Positions 8,445-13,772 of a stretch of 13,772 nucleotides of DNA are shown one piece after another. Position 1 is the first letter of the stretch. Each line of letters starts with the position of its first letter. The notes under the pieces were generated by a model. The model saw only the letters and a program-made list of their open reading frames with translations, did not search any database and was not told the origin of the DNA. Made by a program: the position numbers and the translations under genes. The stretch is from Coemansia sp. RSA 922 (taxonomy: Eukaryota > Kickxellomycota > Kickxellomycetes > Kickxellales > Kickxellaceae): NCBI GenBank assembly GCA_027577415.1, contig JANBQS010000668.1, positions 1-13,772 on the forward strand. Direction: 5' to 3'.

Positions 8445-10130
8445 TTAACGGATTTGTCCGCTTGATTCAAGCTCGTTGAACATAAGACGACTCAAGCGTG
8501 CGGCATGTTTGGAGAATGGCTCTTTAGCGATTGCCTGGCGGATAAACGTGTCGTATTCTGAACGTATTTTATTGCATACAACTAGCCGCGTGAATCTTGG
8601 ACATACGGTAGCTAAGATCAAGGCACATATAGACAGGCCCTTGGCAGAATCACTTTGGTCATACTGGGTGACCTGACAAAACTGCAGGTTACTTTTAACG
8701 CCATTCATATGTTTAGTGATCTTGTTGTATAGAACTTGCACATTGGGAGCGACATATTCTCCATATAACTTGATACCTTCGAATTTAAGCTGAGTCATTC
8801 GCGGCATACACTTTATTAGCAAGCACAGAGAGTGTATGGAGAGCGACAGCTCTCCAATGTCCAAGTCCTGAATGGTATCAAACTTTGGTTTACAATCAAT
8901 GCGGTCCATAAACATATCTGCTATGCGGTAATCTGATAATTTTAGTGACTTTATCCTGCAAGCAACCCTTGACACAAATGCAAAGTATGCGTCGTTTCTT
9001 TCATTCGAAAATATTATGTTATGGTTGAATATTCGTATATACATAGTATTTGGACAGCACGAGTCGCTAAATACATTGAATTTGTTGATAGCGTTTAAGA
9101 GTGTTACTGTGGCTGACAATGATACCGACACAAGTGACTTGCTGATGCTATTGAATATCACATTATCGCTAAACGGATAATATCCAAGCCAAGTAAGATG
9201 CGTCAAGTTTGGAAGTAAAACTGCAGGACTTTTGTCAAAAAGCTCAGTACCCGCTGCTTTGGTTATTCCAAATATTTTTAACACTTCTAGCCTGTGGTAT
9301 TCGACTGCCCTTTCATTGGTATCTTCGAAAATATTGTTATTCTTTTGGTACTCGTAGCAACTCAGCTCAAGAGCCTCCAGACTATCTGCATAGCTACGCA
9401 CTAGTAATGACACTTGCTCATTATTGATACGGCAAGATACGCTTAGCTTTGTCAAGAAAGGATGAATACCAGTAGAGCTTTGCAATGACCCTATATCCCA
9501 GCTTAATGATACGTCTCTGGATTTGTTCTTGACAAACATGTATGTCATGAGCTGCTCAAATGAGCAGTATGCCGAGGCGTACATTAGCCCGTGTCTTACT
9601 TGCTTTGATTCGTACATCACACGAGCACCTGGGAACATATGTGATAGTTGTCTGTAAAAGCTTGATACTTTTGTCGCTGTGTCGGAAGTGGTTGGTGTTG
9701 AGGCAAGCTCGTATTCCGACCCAAAGTTTATGCACACTTTTCTGACCGCCTCAAAGACCAAGGAAGCCAATGGGGATTGAGCTAAGATTTGAGCCGCCTT
9801 TCCGTTAACTAGGTCGTGCACACACAAGGCTATGTTTACCGCCTTCACCATGTGGCATTGCTTGGATATTGGTATTGTCATTCCAGCAACCGAGTTCGAA
9901 GTGCAAACCCCAGCCGCAATATTGTCTAGAGTAAGGTCAGCTGTGCTGAAGCATAGGTCGTGGGCAACTTCAGTCCACTCAGGGCAAAGCGAGTGCATTA
10001 GGTCTAGGCGGTTGTAAACTAGATGACCTTTATTTTTCGTAATGCGGCCAGCAGTATTAACGTGGCCATGCATTACAAATGTACAAACTGTCTCTAGTAT
10101 ATGCTTTGGAAGCCTCCTAAAGGGCGACAT
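8445..10130 (-). CDS. F-box/LRR-like (RNI-like) orphan protein
   Basis: A 561-residue single-exon protein. It begins MSPFRRLPKHILETVCTFV, which resembles the first helix of an F-box (Leu-Pro, then an Ile/Val-rich helix); a second helix-like segment, MHSLCPEWTEVAHDLCF, follows at about 45-61. The remainder has irregularly spaced leucine-rich-repeat strands: LTKLSV (~226), SLEALELS (~250), RLEVLKIFGI (~280), LPNLTHLTWLG (~307), IKSLKLS (~393), IQDLDIGELS (~420) and MTQLKFEGI (~445). This layout suggests an F-box adaptor or RNI-like scaffold, but substrate and partners cannot be inferred. I believe similar LP-x-HI-start proteins form large families in Kickxellomycotina (memory, unchecked). The frame extends upstream only to a GTG, so the ATG at 10130 is the start; its -3 base is C. 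The gene is visibly more A+T-rich, with more AT-ending codons, than NOC3 and SPT20. Confidence 0.75.
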   Translation of the reverse strand: MSPFRRLPKHILETVCTFVMHGHVNTAGRITKNKGHLVYNRLDLMHSLCPEWTEVAHDLCFSTADLTLDNIAAGVCTSNSVAGMTIPISKQCHMVKAVNIALCVHDLVNGKAAQILAQSPLASLVFEAVRKVCINFGSEYELASTPTTSDTATKVSSFYRQLSHMFPGARVMYESKQVRHGLMYASAYCSFEQLMTYMFVKNKSRDVSLSWDIGSLQSSTGIHPFLTKLSVSCRINNEQVSLLVRSYADSLEALELSCYEYQKNNNIFEDTNERAVEYHRLEVLKIFGITKAAGTELFDKSPAVLLPNLTHLTWLGYYPFSDNVIFNSISKSLVSVSLSATVTLLNAINKFNVFSDSCCPNTMYIRIFNHNIIFSNERNDAYFAFVSRVACRIKSLKLSDYRIADMFMDRIDCKPKFDTIQDLDIGELSLSIHSLCLLIKCMPRMTQLKFEGIKLYGEYVAPNVQVLYNKITKHMNGVKSNLQFCQVTQYDQSDSAKGLSICALILATVCPRFTRLVVCNKIRSEYDTFIRQAIAKEPFSKHAARLSRLMFNELESSGQIR

Positions 10131-10280
10131 GGGTGACGTGTGGATGAGTGAGCGAGCAAGCACTAAAAACTAGGCAAGTGAAAATGGGAGGGGGTAATTG
10201 GACAAGAGTAGAACTGGGAACGACCAATGCGTTCTTTCACGCTTAGCAGGAAATCCACAGACAAAAGACGTCCTTTTTGC

Positions 10281-10358
10281 GAGACGCTCGGAAAAGGGGC
10301 TTCTTTGCCGCTCCTTGGCGAGGCGCTTGTAAAAGCAGCTTCTTTGCCCCTCCTTGGC
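10281..10358. repeat. imperfect 39-base tandem duplication
   Basis: Copy A is 10281-10319 and copy B is 10320-10358, directly abutting. By eye 33 of 39 positions agree; differences are at unit positions 4, 9, 11, 17, 18 and 30. The strongest shared block is CTTCTTTGCC followed two bases later by TCCTTGGC. A few bases of a third unit (GAGAC) follow at 10359. Its place in a divergent promoter suggests possible factor binding, which is not shown. Confidence 0.85.
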
Positions 10359-10588
10359 GAGACTTTTACTCTTTTCAAAAAGGAAAAAGGGGCAGCTTCG
10401 AGGGGATTCATGACGAACATATTAGGACAAGAAGGCTTAAGAATGACGTTATTAGCATTGTTGCAAAAAGGCAGAAACAAGGAGCTAGCATCCGTGTGTG
10501 TAGTGGTGCTTTGTGCAAAGGAGCTTTACAAGTTTTTACACTCGATCTTGGGTGGGCATTTTGACAGCTAGGGTGCCTTTTCCTCTAG

Positions 10589-10596
10589 TATATAAG
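10589..10596 (+). promoter_or_regulatory. TATA box (TATATAAG) for the first small-protein gene
   Basis: A canonical TATATAAG lies 126 bases before the ATG at 10722. This would place transcription start near 10620 and leave a leader of about 100 bases ending in CACCATG, an excellent start context. It supports active transcription of the stop-interrupted first copy or its recent past. Confidence 0.6.
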
Positions 10597-10721
10597 AGGT
10601 GGCCTGGCACCACCCACACTAAAGTAGGTTTTTGTTCATAGCTCACTCATCCTTTACCCTCTTACTTTTTTTTACCAATTTTTAGTGTAGCTTAAACTTG
10701 TGTTGTTTGTTCATTTTCACC

Positions 10722-11132
10722 ATGTCGTAGTAACATACTTGCCATAATGACTACTACTATAACTGCACCAGCTACCAACAGACAGGATGCATTGTTATTT
10801 TATTTTCTAGTGATGCAATAGCACGTAAAGAAATAGTTTCATTAATTCTCAGTCACTCTGACCTATGTGCGACTTCTCTTAGTCTACATGATGCAAACCC
10901 CGGAACCACAAAAAACATGGCAGATCGTGATGTCTTATTGGTAGTCTCTGTCAACGGCCAGGTTGTGCATGACTATACGCATCTACTCATTGAACAATTC
11001 CACAATCTTTGTAAGATATACGAGGGTAAGAATAATTTAATTTATTCTACATGTCTCAGTGCCGAAAATGCCGCCAAGTACAATGAAATAATGGAAGCAG
11101 CAACCTGGTCCACAATGCTAAAACAATATTAG
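10722..11132 (+). pseudogene. small orphan protein, first tandem copy, interrupted by two stops after the start
   Basis: Read in the frame of its neighbour, this copy begins ATG TCG TAG TAA and is then open for 132 codons to a stop at 11130-11132. From codon 5 it aligns without gaps to the second copy over 105 residues: HTCH-x-D-x-Y-x-x-C-x-x-Y, a hydrophobic strand (CIVILFSSD), EIVSLILS, and near the end KNNLIYS. By hand about 27 of 105 residues are identical. Several shared codons differ only silently (CAT/CAC, ACT/ACC, GAC/GAT), so the segment evolved as coding sequence. Codons 3-4 (TAG TAA) sit where copy two has Leu-Leu. Either this is a recent pseudogene, or a 45-base GT...AG segment (10727-10771), exactly 15 codons long and holding both stops, is spliced out to give MSYQQTGCIVILF. 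The next in-frame ATG (10917) would lose the N-terminal half. No family is recognised. Confidence 0.6.
10727..10771 (+). other. possible 45-base intron that would remove the tandem stops
   Basis: The segment starts GTAGTA, has a branch-like CTATAAC about 12 bases before its end, and ends CACCAG. It is 45 bases long, so splicing keeps the frame. The 5' site is weaker than GTAAGT or GTATGT, and 45 bases is near the lower limit for fungal introns. Homology of its inner part to coding sequence of the second copy means it would be a converted exon stretch, not an old intron. Confidence 0.3.
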
Positions 11133-11454
11133 TAGTTGAACAAGAGATGCCCAGATAGAATATATTTACTCATAGTAAGATTGTCTTTTAGTATTTCCTG
11201 CTTTTTGGGTAGGAAGGAGAGAGTAGTATATGAATGTCAGATGAAAATAAATAATATTTATAGTTCTTTCTCTTAGGTAGCAAAATCCACAACGCAATCA
11301 TGTGTTCTGGTGGCATGTGCTTTGTGGTTGACTGGAGAATAGCATGAGGGCACACACACCATGTCGTACTTGAAAGCAAAGAAAACTGTTCTGCCTCTGC
11401 TTTTTGGTTTGTTTTTGCCTTTCTCCTCAATATATTTTACTTTCTTGCTATTTG
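11133..11454 (+). other. gap between the two small-protein genes, with an overlapping upstream ORF
   Basis: The 322 bases hold the 3' end of the first copy and the promoter and leader of the second. An AATAAA lies at 11246-11251. A CACCATGTCGTA 12-mer at 11357-11368 is identical to the start region of the first copy (10718-10729). It opens a 40-codon hydrophobic frame (11361-11483) that overlaps the second copy's ATG in another frame. No clear TATA box was seen. Confidence 0.5.
11246..11251 (+). promoter_or_regulatory. AATAAA poly(A) signal after the first small-protein copy
   Basis: The hexamer is exact and lies 114 bases past the stop codon, inside an A+T-rich stretch. It is a plausible 3' end for the first copy. 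Confidence 0.4.
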
Positions 11455-11823
11455 ATGTCTCTGTTACACACCTGCCATGTTGATGGCTATGAGAAATGCG
11501 ACATGTACATGTTAGACCAAACTGTCGCTGTTATATATACAGATGATGTTAATAGTGCAAATGAAATTGCACCTCTGATTGTCAAATCGACCAACATATG
11601 CTCAATGGTGGTTGGGTTAAGCTCTGCAGACCACCGTGTACTTGAGTGTTCTGACTCTAATGAGGCATATGTGGTCTATTACATTAACAGGGACGTTGAA
11701 AATGGCATTCCCTCAAAGCTGTGGATAGCATTGAACACACTGCGTGACCAGTATAAAAGCAAAGTAAATTTAGTTTATTCGGGCGGAGACATGCAAAAGT
11801 ATATAAATTTTGTCGTAAAGTAA
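11455..11823 (+). CDS. small orphan protein, second tandem copy (122 aa)
   Basis: The 122-residue protein starts MSLLHTCHVDGYEKC and carries a short strand VAVIYTDD (about 24-31), NEIAPLIVKSTNICSMVV (about 36-53), VVYYINRD (about 73-80) and KVNLVYSGG near the C-terminus. Alternating strands and helices suggest a small compact alpha/beta domain. There is no signal peptide, transmembrane helix or zinc-finger layout that I can name, and I do not recognise the family. Its upstream neighbour is a gapless paralogue, so the pair arose by tandem duplication long ago. The open frame runs further upstream, but without an earlier ATG. An alternative model starts at 11361 (better context, CACCATG), with an intron 11407-11515 (GTTTGT...TTAG), rejoining this frame at residue 22 (GAC, Asp). 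AATAAA follows 10 bases after the stop. Confidence 0.6.
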   Translation: MSLLHTCHVDGYEKCDMYMLDQTVAVIYTDDVNSANEIAPLIVKSTNICSMVVGLSSADHRVLECSDSNEAYVVYYINRDVENGIPSKLWIALNTLRDQYKSKVNLVYSGGDMQKYINFVVK

Positions 11824-11833
11824 AAAATGAGCG

Positions 11834-11839
11834 AATAAA
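11834..11839 (+). promoter_or_regulatory. AATAAA poly(A) signal of the second small-protein gene
   Basis: An exact AATAAA begins 10 bases after the stop codon. A second AATAAA at 11869-11874 touches the 3' end of the convergent tRNA gene. Which one is used cannot be told from sequence. Confidence 0.45.
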
Positions 11840-11853
11840 AAATGTGCAAAAAG

Positions 11854-11858
11854 AAAAA
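11854..11858 (-). terminator. oligo-T Pol III terminator of the tRNA gene
   Basis: On the minus strand a run of five T lies 15 bases past the tRNA 3' end, after an earlier TTTT that begins at the last tRNA base (11874-11871). Such T runs end Pol III transcription. Confidence 0.5.
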
Positions 11859-11873
11859 CCAAATCTAGAATAA

Positions 11874-11946
11874 AACCTCGTGCGGGGGTTGAACCCGCAG
11901 CCTCCAGATTAGAAGTCTGGCGTTCTATCCATTGAACTAACGAGGC
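11874..11946 (-). tRNA. tRNA-Arg, anticodon UCU
   Basis: The 73-base minus-strand sequence folds into a full cloverleaf: acceptor GCCTCGT with ACGAGGT (last pair G-U), D stem GTTC/GAAC, anticodon stem CCAGA/TCTGG with loop CTTCTAA, a five-base variable loop, and T stem GCGGG/CCCGC with loop TTCAACC. The anticodon UCU (11913-11911) reads AGA, so the tRNA carries arginine. No intron is present. The internal Pol III B box (GGTTCAACC) is intact. The gene converges on the second small-protein gene, whose stop lies 50 bases away. Confidence 0.95.
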
Positions 11947-12497
11947 AATAACTCAAAATCGGTGTGTTTTCGAGCTAAGTCACAGATCTACATAGGTAGG
12001 GCTTTAGGTGAGCTTATAAAGATACACGTACCCTTTTCCACAAAGTGCTTGGGCCGCTTAAGTGACCTAAAAAGGCAGCAAAGTTATAATGTACGTATTT
12101 AAAATTAACAAAAGGCGGTAAGAGTTCCGTCGCAAAAGGACTCGGACCTTTGGGGTATATAATATTAAATTGACTAAATAATAGATGAAGAGAAAAAGAT
12201 GCAAAACGGCTCCTATCAGTCCTAGTTCTTGTCATCTGTGAGCTACGCACTATTTCATTCCCTGGCTCAGCTTGATAAACCACTTCAAAATATATTTTAT
12301 ACCTGACTCCACGCCTTTTGCTAACAGCTCGCATTTTTATTTGCTTTTACTTTGGGGATATGGTTAGTAGCAATAAACAAACCTCGTCTTCATATAGTCT
12401 GTGCGCTCAGATCGATCCACGATATATTGAATAAATCAGCGAATCAGACTATTGGTGATTGTGTGACCAACAGTTGTCATGTCAAGCGCTCCTATAG
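11947..12497. other. A+T-rich intergenic stretch, no convincing gene
   Basis: These 551 bases lie between the tRNA 5' side and the coding relic. A TATATAATA at 12156-12164 could be a plus-strand TATA box. Downstream, an ATG at 12185 opens only 18 codons. A 106-codon minus-strand frame (12014-12334) has no recognisable motif and no homology that I can see to its neighbours. I find no transposon ends or repeats. Confidence 0.45.
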
Positions 12498-12884
12498 CAG
12501 TCCTTCTATAATGTCAGTTCAGTTACTTTTGTTTACGGGGATGGCAGCTACAAGAAGAGCGTCACTCGCACGGAGCGCAGATGAAGGGACATAGCCCAGC
12601 GTGAGTACAACTACGACCTCCTGGACAGGCTGAGCAACTATCAGCTGGAGAGACTGTACTCGGCCTATCATGCACTGCGCGACTGGTACACTGATCTACT
12701 ACTCGACGACGACCAGCGCAGGGACCTAAGCCATGTGCGGCTGATGGCTGTCAGGCAAAGGGCTCGCGGCGAAATGGCCATGCCAACCACGCTACTAACC
12801 AGCATGGCTCTCCGGAATATGGACAATGACGATGTGCAGGACATCATTCCGCGGCTCATCTTGGATTACTACAGCGAGCACTAG
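12498..12884 (+). pseudogene. coding relic with one in-frame TGA and no start codon
   Basis: One plus-strand frame is open from 12498 to a TAG at 12882-12884, except for a TGA at 12582-12584. The 28 codons before it read ...VYGDGSYKKSVTRTERR; the 99 codons after it start RDIAQREYNYDLLDRLSNYQ and end ILDYYSEH. The later part has helix-like spacing (LERLYSAYHALRDWYTDLLL, an acidic turn, then ARGEMAMPTTLLTSMALRNM) and a G+C-rich, coding-like composition that stops abruptly at both ends against A+T-rich flanks. The broken codon sits between arginines, so a CGA-to-TGA change is the simplest explanation. No in-frame ATG exists before the TGA; the first later one would give only 46 residues. An upstream exon joined at the TAG or CAG near 12495-12500 is possible but would not remove the TGA. 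No family is recognised. Confidence 0.5.
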
Positions 12885-13092
12885 TTTGCCAAGTATTAAA
12901 AAGGTACACACCATTTTTTTAGCATTTTCATTTTCTCTTCTTTCTTTTAGCTATACAACCAATTTTGTAAGCACTTTACCTCAGGGCGCCAATATTTATG
13001 CGTGTATTGAATTTTAGTCGCACATTGCCTAACAGTTAATAAATACTCTATAGCTCAAACTTGCCTTTGCAAACAGTCCACAGCGATGCCCG

Positions 13093-13443
13093 CTACATGT
13101 CCCTTAGACCGACAATAGATCGGTCATAGCCTGAAATCAGGGCGTTGTTGAATAGCCACATTTATCTGTTGAGCACGACAAAGCTCTAGAAAAACGATGT
13201 CGGCATGTACTTACCAAAGTCCACTGCAGTCTGGTTCTTGCTGAAATTGTGCTCAGTTGTCCGCAATTGCTTAGAGCTCTGGATGGGTGGATCGCTGTCG
13301 CTGTCACGGATAATGCCAGCTTGGCACCAGCGCAAATGGTGAGAGTTATGATACAGAGGTGGTACATGTGAAAGTGTAAGCAAAACAATCAGCACCCAAA
13401 GCTTGCAAATATATACATAGCTTTGTGTTTGTCTGGACTTCAT
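13093..13443 (-). CDS. small secreted or signal-anchored protein, two exons
   Basis: Exon 1 (13443-13215) starts MKSRQTQSYVYICK, followed by the hydrophobic core LWVLIVLLTLSHV, so it is a signal peptide or anchor. A polar stretch follows with GIIRDSDSDPPIQSS and TTEHNFSKNQTAVDFG (NQT is a possible N-glycosylation site). Exon 1 ends at a near-ideal donor GGTAAGTA. The 84-base intron ends CTGATTTCAG, and exon 2 (13130-13093) adds YDRSIVGLRDM before TAG, giving about 88 residues. The frame extends upstream of the ATG only to a TTG. If the TATA box at 13597-13602 is used, the first AUG would instead be at 13546. A second intron (GTATAT...CAAG, about 13416 to 13328) could join that frame at the GIIRDSD segment. 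Two other frames are also open here, so the N-terminus is uncertain. No known family was recognised. Confidence 0.5.
13131..13214 (-). other. spliceosomal intron, 84 bases
   Basis: On the minus strand the donor is G|GTAAGTACATG, a consensus U1 match, and the acceptor is GATTTCAG|GC. CTCAAC and TTCAAC are candidate branch sites within the last 50 bases. Joining the flanks keeps the exon 1 frame (phase 1). Retention adds KYMPTSFF and then a stop. Confidence 0.6.
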
Positions 13444-13772
13444 AAGGATGAAGCGCAAGTATAATATAGTTGTCCATATATGAGCGTGTGCGGAGACAGA
13501 GCGTTATAGGGCTTATTTGACAGAATAATAAAAGAGTAAAAAGCATGGGGAGGTAAAAGAGAAGAAAGCAACACTCAAGCCGCTCTGCCTTTTCCCTTTA
13601 TAGCGGCTCTTTCACGAGCGCACTCAGTGCCGAGCTTGTTTTATCTGCTAGGCTTTTCTTACTGGTGTGCATCACTCAGCCAAGATATCCTGTCGCTCGG
13701 CCTGATTAAAACAAGAACAAAACAACCACCCTTTACGCTTATGCACCTAGTGTTGGTTACTACTGCACACGA
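13444..13772. other. right-edge non-coding stretch: promoter of the small secreted gene
   Basis: The 329 bases to the window edge contain a minus-strand TATA box and a flanking 7-base inverted repeat (AGCCGCT at 13578-13584, AGCGGCT at 13602-13608). An ATG on the plus strand at 13741 opens a frame to the edge, but ten codons are too few to call a gene. Confidence 0.45.
13597..13602 (-). promoter_or_regulatory. TATA box (TATAAA) upstream of the small secreted gene
   Basis: The minus strand reads GCTATAAAG here, about 155 bases upstream of the ATG at 13443 and 51 bases upstream of an ATG at 13546. Its distance would favour the upstream ATG as the first AUG in the message. Confidence 0.5.

Larger units (their letters stand above)
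10131..10721. promoter_or_regulatory. divergent intergenic region between the F-box-like gene and the small-protein pair
   Basis: This 591-base gap separates a minus-strand gene and a plus-strand gene, so it should hold both promoters. It contains the 39-base tandem duplication at 10281-10358, a TATA box for the plus strand at 10589-10596, and a TGACGT core (CRE/ATF-like) about six bases upstream of the F-box-like ATG. Open frames on three frames (for example 10227-10571 plus and 10163-10480 minus) persist because the repeat unit is a multiple of three; none has a convincing protein signature. Confidence 0.55.

Noticed and set aside
10163..10480. 105-codon minus-strand frame directly upstream of the F-box-like gene
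   Set aside because: It is open through the same repeat, and its stop lies just above the F-box-like leader. There is no signature and no splice junction linking it to the gene.
10227..10571. 114-codon plus-strand frame with a 13-residue repeat (ASLPLLGE)
   Set aside because: It has an ATG, but the same DNA is open in three frames because of the 39-base duplication, and it ends just before the TATA box of the next gene. Without transcript evidence I treat it as promoter DNA.
10747..10821. ATG at 10747 with 24 codons (MTTTITAPATN) as an alternative start for the first small-protein copy
   Set aside because: It is in the wrong frame relative to the gapless paralogue alignment and stops at TAG 10819-10821. 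It is at most a short ORF.
12014..12334. 106-codon minus-strand frame beginning MRAVSKRRG
   Set aside because: A GTATAA...CACAG pair inside it looks like an intron, but splicing it creates an immediate stop. No motif, A+T-rich, unsupported.
12352..12594. 80-codon plus-strand frame next to the coding relic
   Set aside because: It starts at TTG, not ATG, and overlaps the relic in a different frame. Its composition is that of A+T-rich spacer for most of its length.
13741..13772. Plus-strand ATG near the right edge (MHLVLVTTAH)
   Set aside because: Ten codons to the edge with a weak context and no TATA box close by; too little to call.
1..13772. CRISPR array, insertion sequence, operon, Shine-Dalgarno sites, or viral genes
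   Set aside because: No repeat-spacer pattern, transposase, terminal inverted repeats, polymerase or integrase motifs were seen; the genes and signals are eukaryotic.

Overview
This window looks like nuclear DNA from a fungus. The genes are large and mostly intronless. They include single-copy eukaryotic SAGA and ribosome-assembly genes, TATA boxes, AATAAA signals, fungal-type splice sites and a Pol III tRNA gene. The F-box/LRR-like protein at 8445-10130 has an N-terminus of a style I associate with the large orphan families of Kickxellomycotina such as Coemansia. That placement is an inference from memory, not a database result.

Left part (1-8444), gene-dense and G+C-rich, all on the minus strand. 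From the right these are NOC3 (5570-8311, 60S ribosome assembly), SPT20 (482-4954, SAGA scaffold, with a very long glutamine-rich tail) and, at the left edge, the first 38 codons of a secreted protein whose prosegment runs into an IVGG motif, as in trypsin-like proteases. Gaps are short. NOC3 starts only 133 bases from the stop of the next upstream gene, and a run of 20 A lies in that gap.

Middle part (8445-11946), more A+T-rich and more lineage-specific. It starts with the F-box/LRR-like gene (minus strand). A divergent promoter region follows, carrying a 39-base tandem duplication and a good TATA box. Next come two tandem plus-strand genes for small proteins of a family I do not recognise (10722-11132 and 11455-11823). 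They align without gaps over 105 codons at roughly a quarter identity. The first copy has two consecutive stop codons right after ATG-TCG. It is either a fresh pseudogene or is rescued by splicing out a 45-base GT...AG segment. A tRNA-Arg(UCU) gene on the minus strand abuts the poly(A) signals of the second copy.

Right part (11947-13772), sparse. It holds a coding relic on the plus strand broken by one in-frame TGA (12498-12884) and a probable two-exon gene for a small secreted or membrane-anchored protein on the minus strand (13093-13443), with near-ideal splice signals and an upstream TATA box.

The genes do not form one pathway. SPT20 and NOC3 are housekeeping genes. The rest is an accessory stretch of lineage-specific, partly decaying genes. 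The best candidates for something undescribed are the tandem small-protein pair with its stop-containing start, and the spliced small secreted gene.
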